Notes under the pieces: generated by a model | Told to the model about the DNA's origin: nothing | Database searches by the model: none | The model's input: the letters and a program-made list of their open reading frames with translations, nothing else | Shown here: positions 43,772-51,347 of the stretch, piece by piece | How positions within the stretch are numbered: position 1 is the first letter of the stretch | How the letters are laid out: each line of letters begins with the position of its first letter | Made by a program: the position numbers and the translations under genes | From: Pontiella desulfatans | GTDB lineage: Bacteria; Verrucomicrobiota; Kiritimatiellia; Kiritimatiellales; Pontiellaceae | Direction: 5' to 3' | DNA length: 64,000 bases | Assembly (NCBI RefSeq): GCF_900890425.1 | Contig: NZ_CAAHFG010000001.1 | Location: forward strand, 1,302,001 to 1,366,000

Positions 43772-45765
43772 GATACATCCTGTGTTTTTCCGAAGCGCAG
43801 TTTTTTTGGTGTTTTCAGCTTTAATGAAATAGAGGTTCCGCCGGCTTCGGATGATGCAACCGAAACCGTTGCGCCGAGCAGTTTGGCGCGGCGTTGGAGC
43901 GAGGCGGGGATGGCGGCGGTTTCGTGGGCGCCCATTCCGCGCCCGTTGTCGCGGATCTCCAGGTTAATTCGACTCTCGTCGGCATGGAGTGCGATTTGAA
44001 CCTCGGTGGCATCGGCATGGCGGTTAATATTAATCAGGCTTTCCTTAAAAAAGAGAAACAGATCGGCTCGGTTTTGTGGACTAAGGGTTTGCAGAATCTC
44101 TTCGCCGGTTATGGCTACCGAATAGGCATGCTGGGCAATAATGCGCCGGGCGGTCCGTTTCATGTCGGCCGGCAGGTTTTCGTGGTTCTCTTTGGCGGTT
44201 TGCATTTCGATGCAGTAGCGGGCGGCCTCGCCTGTTCGGATGGCCAGCGCATTGATTTCCTCTACCGTTTGGGCAAGCTTTTCCGGCGAATGCAGTACGT
44301 CCTTGGCATGCGACCCGAGGAAGCCGATGGCATGCAGGTTGGCCCCGAGCTCGTCGTGCAGGTCGGCGGCAAAGCGTTCTTTGAGGCGGGCGGCCTGGCG
44401 CATTCGCAGGATCTTATCAATGAGGATGGTGAACGCGATGCCGACTGCAAGGAGGGCCGCCAGCAAGCGAAGCCGTCTCATTTTGGTTTGCTGGCGCACA
44501 TAGCGCTCATTCAGTTCGGCCGTCACAAGGGGGAGTTCGTTTTCCAGTTTTTCGCGCCGGGCGAGTTCGTTAAGCCAGTCACGAATAGGGAGAATCGAGC
44601 CATAAAGGTTGTGCCCGTCGGTCAGCGACGAGAAGGAGCGGTCAGGGTTGCGTAGCGCAAAGTTGGCTTTTACGGGGGCTCCAAGCGCCACGTTCCGGGC
44701 GTTTGAAAGGAGTTCGATTTCGGCAAAGCCAAAACGCTTGACAGCGATCTCTCCTTCAAGTTGCGTGAAAGGATCGATGGCCGTTAAACGAACGTGCCGG
44801 CAGGTTGCTTCGGGAAAGTGGCGCATGAGAATGGGGCCTGTTTCATATATGGATGTACAGTGGATTTCAATGAGTTGAACTGCGTCCGAAAAATCAGCGG
44901 TATCGGCTCCTTCAACCAGCAAGTGACGCGGAACGCCGAGGTCGCTGGAAAAGGATTGCGGAACCGTATCGCTTTGTTCAACGGTATGCAGATGGATTCC
45001 ATGCAAAGGAAAGGCTGTGCCGAGATCAATCTCCAGTGTCGCCGGATTCGTGGAGGAGACCGTGCTAATCATCGCGATGCTCTGTTCGCCCTGGGCAGCA
45101 TCCATGAGGTAGGGTAAAAAACCGTCCACCAGATAGATGTCTTTTCGCGAGGCGTTGGGCGTGAGGGGCGGGACGGTTACCGGGCGTTTCAATGCAACAT
45201 TTTCCTGGCCACTGAAGACCATGATTTCGGCCATTTCTAAATCGTAGCGGTTATCGAATAGGCGCGCGGAGAGTTTCGTGGCTTCGAACCGTATCCAGGA
45301 AGCGGTTGTCCCGGGGCAGTCAATGATAAACGGGGCAATGCCCGGTTGCGGGTAGTCGCCTTCCCTGAATGTGGCCAGCACGGAGCCGTTGGTGTCGGAG
45401 TTTGTGCCTGTAATCAATCGAAAATCGCGCGGGAACCCATCGGCCTGGAATCCCGTCTTTGCGTTTCGCCAGATGGTCGGGACCAACACCACTTGATCCA
45501 CCCGGGTTTCTTGGCCCAATTCAATTTGAATCCATTCCGTCTGGTTCGGGGTGTCGTATGCCTGTGAGCGGTATCCGATGGCGCCGGCACCGCTGCGCAG
45601 ACTTAAGGAGGCGAGTTGGCTTAATTCGGCTTCTATGGCGTCGCGTCTTGTTTCCAGTTGTGCAACCGATTGTGTTGCGAGTGGAGCCTCATCGGAAAAG
45701 CTTCGAGCGGGGAAGGCGGCTCCGGTCAGCAATAGTGCGATGCAGATTGATCCAGTTAGATTCAT
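43768..45765 (-). CDS. Histidine kinase with F5/8-type-C-like sensor, second copy
   Basis: 665 residues with the same plan as the kinase at 32720-34678: signal peptide, helical stretch (ETRRDAIEAELSQLASLSLRSG), two discoidin-like lobes (TEWIQIELGQETRVDQVVLVP to MAEIMVFSGQENVALKRPV; DIYLVDGFLPYLMDAAQGEQ to GFAEIELLSNARNVALG), one membrane helix (LLAALLAVGIAFTILIDKIL), HisKA_3 box RFAADLHDELGANLHAIGFLG with His470, and an ATPase domain with RDNGRGMGAHE. The lobes differ most between the two copies, so they may recognise different sugars or linkages. It is divergent from the surface protein at 46102. Confidence 0.85.
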   Translation of the reverse strand: MNLTGSICIALLLTGAAFPARSFSDEAPLATQSVAQLETRRDAIEAELSQLASLSLRSGAGAIGYRSQAYDTPNQTEWIQIELGQETRVDQVVLVPTIWRNAKTGFQADGFPRDFRLITGTNSDTNGSVLATFREGDYPQPGIAPFIIDCPGTTASWIRFEATKLSARLFDNRYDLEMAEIMVFSGQENVALKRPVTVPPLTPNASRKDIYLVDGFLPYLMDAAQGEQSIAMISTVSSTNPATLEIDLGTAFPLHGIHLHTVEQSDTVPQSFSSDLGVPRHLLVEGADTADFSDAVQLIEIHCTSIYETGPILMRHFPEATCRHVRLTAIDPFTQLEGEIAVKRFGFAEIELLSNARNVALGAPVKANFALRNPDRSFSSLTDGHNLYGSILPIRDWLNELARREKLENELPLVTAELNERYVRQQTKMRRLRLLAALLAVGIAFTILIDKILRMRQAARLKERFAADLHDELGANLHAIGFLGSHAKDVLHSPEKLAQTVEEINALAIRTGEAARYCIEMQTAKENHENLPADMKRTARRIIAQHAYSVAITGEEILQTLSPQNRADLFLFFKESLININRHADATEVQIALHADESRINLEIRDNGRGMGAHETAAIPASLQRRAKLLGATVSVASSEAGGTSISLKLKTPKKLRFGKTQDVS

Positions 45766-46101
45766 CCCGATTAAGTTCCATCATTTACCTCCGGACTACA
45801 AGTTGTTTTCCCAATCCCACCGGGTTTCGGGGGCGTGTGCAACCGCGCGGTTTTGGACGAGCGGGTGGGTGGACATCGGCCGCGAAGGGCCTCTTTCGGG
45901 GCTCATTTCCCGTTGCCGAAGAATCTATAACGTTATAAGACGACGCCTACGTCGCGCTCCCGTCATCCACCAATCCATTCGAAACCGGCGAGAATGCAGG
46001 AGGGGGGTAAAACCCCCATAGACGGATGGATTTGTTCCGGTACCATGGCTTACGAATCGTAAAAGGCTAAACCGGAAAACCTAAACGAAAAGGAGATAAA
46101 G
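45766..46101. other. Divergent intergenic region (336 bp) with leader element C
   Basis: Separates the kinase (minus strand) from the surface-protein gene (plus strand), so it must hold promoters for both. No reliable promoter boxes were found by eye. The right third carries the leader element annotated at 46002-46077. The rest holds no convincing gene. Confidence 0.5.
46002..46077 (+). promoter_or_regulatory. Conserved leader element, copy C
   Basis: A hairpin GGGGG-TAAAA-CCCCC (46003-46017) is followed by ATAGACGG, then the core GGTA N5 GCTTACGAATCG TAAAAGGC (46039-46067). TTCCGGT (46035-46041) pairs perfectly with ACCGGAA (46071-46077). Copy A and B use different bases for the same outer stem. 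Confidence 0.5.
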
Positions 46102-48396
46102 ATGAGGAAAAACGCAAGGTGTACTATAGGACTGTTGGCTGCGCTTTCCATAAGCGCTCTTGCGGAGGTGGTGCTGCTTGATGAGGATTTTTCGAGCGCA
46201 TCCCTTGCAAAGTCGGGAAACCTGTTGCGAGATAGTACCGGCTGGGTCGTGCGAACGGTTTCCAATTGGGAGCTTGCCGGTGAAGCGTTGACGGGTACCG
46301 GGCAGGCGGCTGCCGGTGAAGGAGCCTGCGCACACATCATTCCCGTGGCAGGATTGGGACTTTCGAGTGAAAATTCGCTGACTCTGAGTTTTGACTATGC
46401 CACGACCAACGAGGGTGAAACGGTTTATGTGCATATCTGGGGGTGTAAAGAAAACGGCACTCCGTCATCCGCGACCACGGCGACAATGAATACCGGGGCC
46501 TCAAACGGAAATGTGTGGGATCAGAGCAATGCTCCTTTTGATATGTATAACCTAGGCAAAGACAACAGCGCTTTTACCGGAACGACTGGGATCGCGAGTG
46601 ATGCCGCCGTCAGCGGATTGACCGGTAGCGGAAGTTACACCAATACCTTTGATCTGAGCACCTTTACCACGGCGCCCTCTTCGCTGGATCAGTACGATTA
46701 TATTGCAATTGGATTAACTCGAAATCAGGCAAATGCCTCTGGGTTAACCTCGTTTGATAATATCAAACTCACTGCAGAAAAAGTTGCTGTGGTTGCTTCG
46801 GCGGTAGTTATCCCGGAAGAGCTGGTTATGGATATGGTTTCGCCGGCAACCGTGGCGACTGGAGCCGTTGACTTTGTTTATAATTCCGACACCAACCTTG
46901 AGGTTACCATTACGGTTTCAGACCAATCTCACCCAGGTGCCTTTGTGGCCCTGGATATCACACCGCTTACGCTGACCAATCCGGTGACTTCCCTGCAGTT
47001 TGAAATTGATAATGCACGCGCCGGCCTTGCAAACGGTGAGTCTGCAACGGGACTGGTTACTTTTGCGTGGACCGAACTTGGCAGTGCCGCCAACGGACAG
47101 ATTATTATGCCGATCAGCTCAATGTATGGATTTGCTCCGGGGCAGACCAATCTCTTTACCGGTGCGGTGGATTCGGAATGGGATAATGCTGCTAACTGGG
47201 ATCTGGCCCGTGTTCCCGGCGCATTGGGGGCGGATTTGGCCATGATCGATAGTGCATCGGTCGTCAATGTATCTAGCAATTATTCCGGTATTTACGCATG
47301 GGAGACCGTTGTGAAAGGCGGGGCTTTATTGAATATTGCCGCAGATTTGATCGGGGGTGCTGATACCATGGTCGGATCGGACGGTGACTATGGATTTGTA
47401 TATCAGACCGCAGGGGACAACGAAGTGGAAACCTTAACGGTTGGTGATGCGGCGGCTTTGTCGAATTCCGTGTATACGCTGTCGGGTGGAACGCTGACGA
47501 CTTTGGGCGAGCTCGTCATTAATTCCGGTGGTGTGATGAAGGTGACGGGCGGATCCATGGAGGTTGCGACTGCGGTTTCCTCAACTGCAAGGGGTGTGGC
47601 ACTGGCCTCTGGCGGCGTCCTTGAAATCAGTGGCGGGACCTATCAAGATACGAGCCGCATCTGGGGCGAAAGCGGTTGTACCGTTCGAATTATCGGTGAT
47701 GCCGCTGATATTACGGTACATCAACTCTTTGGCCGATACTATGGAAGTTTTGATTTCATACTGAATGAGACCGGTGTGAGCACCCTGAAGAACAACTCAT
47801 GGGGATCGTTGGGTACGGTTACATTCAATATTGACGGTGCAGCATATACCGGCGGACCTAAGGATATTGTGCTGTATTCCGGAGGCAGTAATAACGGTTC
47901 GCTGGGCAGCGATTATGCGGTAACGAACCTGGGTGTTGAAGGGGTGGATTGGGAAATCATTGAAACCACCAATACACCGCATACGATTACTCTGAAGATT
48001 CTCGGATCGGGATACGCAACATGGGCGAGCGGATATGGCCTTACCGATGCTGATGCCGCCGAAGATTTCGACTATGACGGCGATCTGTTCGATAACCTTA
48101 CCGAATATGCGCTGGGCGGAAATCCGACCAATGATGCGGATCGGGGATATGTTCCAACCTATGGAATCGCCGGTGAATATTTTGAATATGTCTATGCCCG
48201 CCGTCTCGGTGATTCCAACCTGGTCTATACCGCCGAGTTCGGTACGGACCTGGTGAACACGAACTGGGACAGCAGTGTGGTAAGCGAACTTCCAATCACA
48301 GGAAGCCTTACCAATGACTTTGAATCCGTTACCAATCGCGTTGACATGACCGGCAAGGATGTCGGCTTTATGCAGCTGTTGATCGAGTCGCTCTAA
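46102..48396 (+). CDS. Modular secreted surface protein (modules A, C, beta-helix, F)
   Basis: 764 residues, AAAAGGAGATAAAG upstream, signal peptide to about residue 20 (SALAEVV). Module A (about 20-225) has EVVLLDEDFSSASLAKSG, LSFDYATTNEGETVYVHIWG, NTGASNGNVWDQ and YDYIAIGLTRNQA. Module C (about 235-345) has VSDQSHPGAFVALDITPLTL. The beta-helix-like section opens WDNAANWDLARVPGALGADLA and continues in G-G-T/S turns (LSGGTLTTLGELVINSGG). Tail F (about 640-764) contains FDYDGDLFDNLTEYALGGNPTND and ends SVTNRVDMTGKDVGFMQLLI. No catalytic residues. Predicted extracellular or surface protein, perhaps a glycan-binding or adhesive component. Confidence 0.6.
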   Translation: MRKNARCTIGLLAALSISALAEVVLLDEDFSSASLAKSGNLLRDSTGWVVRTVSNWELAGEALTGTGQAAAGEGACAHIIPVAGLGLSSENSLTLSFDYATTNEGETVYVHIWGCKENGTPSSATTATMNTGASNGNVWDQSNAPFDMYNLGKDNSAFTGTTGIASDAAVSGLTGSGSYTNTFDLSTFTTAPSSLDQYDYIAIGLTRNQANASGLTSFDNIKLTAEKVAVVASAVVIPEELVMDMVSPATVATGAVDFVYNSDTNLEVTITVSDQSHPGAFVALDITPLTLTNPVTSLQFEIDNARAGLANGESATGLVTFAWTELGSAANGQIIMPISSMYGFAPGQTNLFTGAVDSEWDNAANWDLARVPGALGADLAMIDSASVVNVSSNYSGIYAWETVVKGGALLNIAADLIGGADTMVGSDGDYGFVYQTAGDNEVETLTVGDAAALSNSVYTLSGGTLTTLGELVINSGGVMKVTGGSMEVATAVSSTARGVALASGGVLEISGGTYQDTSRIWGESGCTVRIIGDAADITVHQLFGRYYGSFDFILNETGVSTLKNNSWGSLGTVTFNIDGAAYTGGPKDIVLYSGGSNNGSLGSDYAVTNLGVEGVDWEIIETTNTPHTITLKILGSGYATWASGYGLTDADAAEDFDYDGDLFDNLTEYALGGNPTNDADRGYVPTYGIAGEYFEYVYARRLGDSNLVYTAEFGTDLVNTNWDSSVVSELPITGSLTNDFESVTNRVDMTGKDVGFMQLLIESL

Positions 48397-48407
48397 TAAG
48401 AGAGTCC

Positions 48408-48436
48408 GGCATGTCCGTGCGATGTTCGGGCATGCC
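48408..48436 (+). terminator. Hairpin after surface-protein gene
   Basis: GGCATGTCCG (48408-48417) pairs with CGGGCATGCC (48427-48436), one G-U pair. No T-run follows. It resembles the hairpin at 37196-37230 in its loop, so it may be a processing or attenuation site, leaving the next gene partly co-transcribed. Confidence 0.45.
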
Positions 48437-48459
48437 TTGCTAAAAGGAGAAGTATGGAA

Positions 48460-49245
48460 ATGAAATACATAACAGCCGGGCTTTGCCTGGTTTTGGGGGC
48501 GGGGGCGTATGCTGACGCCGTTCTATTGAGTGATAGTTTTGACTCCAGTACGGTGAGTGCCGATAACGGTTTGCGCTATGATGAAATGGGCACTTCCGGT
48601 GCAGTCGGTTCCGGGGCGTGGCAGGCCGCGAGCGGCACCAAGTGGGGGATCGGCGGCGGAAGCGTTACGAATGCCAGCGGCGGAACGAATGCACAGAATG
48701 AGGGTGCATTGGGTCGTCTGGTTGACATTAGTTCTCTGACGGATTCCAGCCTGAATAAGATTAATTTGGCGGTTAATTTTGCGACGGCCAACCAATCTGA
48801 AACCTTGTATGTTCATCTCCGGGGATATGTGGCGCATGCAACGCCTGCAGCTTCGCGGCAGTTTGGAAATGTTGGTGCTACAAATGGCAACGTTTGGGAG
48901 CAGCAGTATAGTTCCGGTACAACCGTAAGCATCTATAATTTAAATACGGGCGTCGAGGTTTTAGATTCACCCCAAGCGGGTGCCGGTACAGCAGTCCAGT
49001 TGTCATCCGGCACATCGGGAGCACAGTCCGTCGATTTAACGTTTGATATGTCCGATTATGCAGTAAGCGATATTACCGGATATGATTATCTTGGCGTTTT
49101 CATCTCGCGTAATTCAGCAGGAGTTACTCCGATGGCTACGATTAATGACATCACGGTAACGGCGATTCCGGAACCGGCTACGTTGGGACTGATTGCCATG
49201 GTCGGCACTTCAATCCTATTCGTGCGCCGTCGGTTGGTGATTTAG
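48460..49245 (+). CDS. PEP-CTERM protein consisting of module A
   Basis: 261 residues. ATG 48460 has better spacing to AAGGAGA than ATG 48454. A signal peptide ends GAYADAV. The body is one copy of module A (VLLSDSFDSSTVSADNGLRYD, NFATANQSETLYVHLRGY, GATNGNVWEQ, YDYLGVFISRNSAG). The C-terminus is a textbook PEP-CTERM signal: IPEPATL, a hydrophobic helix (LGLIAMVGTSILFV) and RRRL. Exosortase cleaves such tails and the protein is then delivered to the surface or matrix; no exosortase gene lies in this window. It is the only array gene with this tail. A strong terminator follows. Confidence 0.85.
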   Translation: MKYITAGLCLVLGAGAYADAVLLSDSFDSSTVSADNGLRYDEMGTSGAVGSGAWQAASGTKWGIGGGSVTNASGGTNAQNEGALGRLVDISSLTDSSLNKINLAVNFATANQSETLYVHLRGYVAHATPAASRQFGNVGATNGNVWEQQYSSGTTVSIYNLNTGVEVLDSPQAGAGTAVQLSSGTSGAQSVDLTFDMSDYAVSDITGYDYLGVFISRNSAGVTPMATINDITVTAIPEPATLGLIAMVGTSILFVRRRLVI

Positions 49246-49269
49246 CACAGCACGGCTTTGCTGTTGTAC

Positions 49270-49295
49270 CCCCGGAGTTTCTCCGGGGTTTTTAG
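49270..49295 (+). terminator. Rho-independent terminator
   Basis: CCCCGGAG-TTT-CTCCGGGG (49270-49288) followed by TTTTTAG. Marks the end of the transcript carrying the PEP-CTERM gene. Confidence 0.85.
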
Positions 49296-49358
49296 TTTGA
49301 TGCTGGCGAGGTTTTCGGCCTCCTCTGCATTGATTACGCCTCTTTCGATCCGACGTGC

Positions 49359-49380
49359 GGGGGAAAACCCCCATGGGCAG
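49359..49380 (+). promoter_or_regulatory. Hairpin plus ATGGGCA, partial leader element D
   Basis: GGGGG-AAAA-CCCCC (49359-49372) followed directly by ATGGGCAG. This hairpin is nearly the same as in copy C and the ATGGGCA as in copies A and B. The GCTTAYRAATCG core is not found before the sulfatase start at 49481, so this is only a partial match. Confidence 0.4.
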
Positions 49381-49480
49381 GCCCCCGATTTTGTGCCACT
49401 TTAATGCATTAACTGCCGGACTGTAGTGAGTGCTCTCGGTTCCGAGTGCGGACAAATCGTGATTTAGTAAGAAAGGGTTT

Positions 49481-51322
49481 ATGAAAACAGGTTTATTGAG
49501 TGTGGTGTTGGGACTGATGGTCGGTGCCGCTAGCGGGGGCGATCGTCCTGCCAAGCCGAATGTTCTCCTGTTGCTGACCGATGATCTCGGCTGGCAGGAT
49601 GTGAAGTGTTACGACATTGATGAGCCGTCTCCCTATGAAACTCCGAATATCGATGCGCTGGCAAAAAAGGGCGTGATGTTCTGGCAGGCCTATTCGCCGG
49701 CACCCACCTGCGGGCCTTCTCGCTGCGCGATTATGAGCGGCACGCATCCGGCGCGGGCACAAATGACGCATGTGGCCGGCGGGTTTCCGCCTAATCCCAT
49801 TAACCAACATTTTCGCATGATGGATCCGTGGTACAGCGCCCGTATTCCAATGGATTCATTTACGCTGGCGCGTGCCATGAAGGCGAATGGCTATGTGACC
49901 GGCCATTCCGGCAAATGGCATATGTCAAAGAGTCATCATGCCGTTGCGCCGCAGCCGGAGGATGTAGGCTTTGATTGGACCCGCCACAGCCGTGGAGCTC
50001 ATACGGGGATGAAGGACCGATTGAGTGGATTTGCTACTACTGATCCGGACGATCCGTTTCGTCTGGATGAAAACGGATTCCCTTTTCATCAAAATAATGA
50101 AGATGCGCTGACGTTTATTCGAGAGAACAAAAACGAGCCGTTCTTTCTCTATTACTGCACCTGGCTGGTTCACGCACCGATTGTGACGCGCAATGAAGCC
50201 TTGTTGAACAAGTATGTGGAAAAGCTGGGGGTTGATCCGCGTAATACCATTAAGAAGAATGTGCCGGGACAGTTGAACCCGTTCTACTGCGCCATGGTGG
50301 AATCGCTGGATTATTATGTGGGGCAGGTTTTCCAATATCTGGAAACTACGGAAGATCCGCGCTGGTCGGGACACATGCTCAGCGAAAATACCTACATCAT
50401 CTTTACCTCCGACAATGGCGGAATGGAAGGTGGTCCGGAGGAGCGGTATACCGATAACAATCCGCTGGATCGCGGAAAAATCTCAGCCAAAGAGGGTGGA
50501 ACGCGGGTACCGCTCTTTATCGTCGGTCCTGGGATTCCGAAAGGGGTGCAGTCGGATGTAATGGTGAATGGACTCGATTTTTATCCGACCATTCTGGGGT
50601 TGATCGGTGCTGAAAAACCGAAAGACAAGACGCTTGATGGGCTCGATGTTTCAAACCTGCTGCTGAACGATCCGACCAATCCCAAACTGGTGAAAGAAGC
50701 TGACGGTTCCGTGCGCGATACCCTGATGTGGCACTTTCCGCACGGTGGTGCGTTGGAAAGCACGATCCGGGTGGGGGATTATAAACTGATTCGAAACTAT
50801 GATCATGTGAACGGCCACGAACCGGAACTGGAGCTGTTTCAGCTATATATGACGGAGGGCAGTAAGCAGGTGCGTGTCGATATTGAAGAGGCAAAAAACA
50901 TTGCGGCTAAGATGCCGGAAAAGACCGAGCAACTGAACAAACTGCTGACGCAGAGGCTCACGGAAATGGAAGCCAGCTATCCCTGCTACAACCCGAAATG
51001 CAAAGGCGACCTTCCAGGCATTGGAAAAACGCCGTCTGTTTCCAGTCATCGGAAGAAAGGTGCGGTCATCGAATTCCAGATCAAGGAAAACGGAGCAAAG
51101 GTACTGCGGGCTGATCTGATCTATACGCTGAATGGCGGCGGTCGATACGAGGAGTGGTTTCGTGCGCCGGCGCAGGTTTCCGGATCAAAAGTCATTGCGA
51201 AACTTCCTGAAGGAACAACGCACGTATTTCTCAATCTGATTGATGAAAACAACTTTCTGGTCAGTTATCCGGAAGTGGTCAAAAAGAAAACGTATTCAAC
51301 GGCAGCGATTGCGATTAAGTAA
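49481..51322 (+). CDS. Secreted sulfatase, formylglycine (Cys) type
   Basis: 613 residues with a signal peptide ending ASGGDR. Active-site features: KPNVLLLLTDDLGWQDVKCYD, CGPSRCAIMSG with Cys77 for formylglycine, HSGKWHMSKSHH, WLVHAPIVTR, FTSDNGGMEGG and a Lys/Arg set in GGTRVPLFIVG. The C-terminal 120 residues form a beta domain ending TTHVFLNLIDENNFLVSYPEV, shared with the sulfatases at 51348 and 61038, so these three form one subfamily. It would release sulfate from a glycan outside the inner membrane. It is followed after 25 bases by the giant fusion gene and probably starts the degradative operon. Confidence 0.92.
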   Translation: MKTGLLSVVLGLMVGAASGGDRPAKPNVLLLLTDDLGWQDVKCYDIDEPSPYETPNIDALAKKGVMFWQAYSPAPTCGPSRCAIMSGTHPARAQMTHVAGGFPPNPINQHFRMMDPWYSARIPMDSFTLARAMKANGYVTGHSGKWHMSKSHHAVAPQPEDVGFDWTRHSRGAHTGMKDRLSGFATTDPDDPFRLDENGFPFHQNNEDALTFIRENKNEPFFLYYCTWLVHAPIVTRNEALLNKYVEKLGVDPRNTIKKNVPGQLNPFYCAMVESLDYYVGQVFQYLETTEDPRWSGHMLSENTYIIFTSDNGGMEGGPEERYTDNNPLDRGKISAKEGGTRVPLFIVGPGIPKGVQSDVMVNGLDFYPTILGLIGAEKPKDKTLDGLDVSNLLLNDPTNPKLVKEADGSVRDTLMWHFPHGGALESTIRVGDYKLIRNYDHVNGHEPELELFQLYMTEGSKQVRVDIEEAKNIAAKMPEKTEQLNKLLTQRLTEMEASYPCYNPKCKGDLPGIGKTPSVSSHRKKGAVIEFQIKENGAKVLRADLIYTLNGGGRYEEWFRAPAQVSGSKVIAKLPEGTTHVFLNLIDENNFLVSYPEVVKKKTYSTAAIAIK

Positions 51323-51347
51323 AAAAGATAAAAAAGAGGAACGCGTT

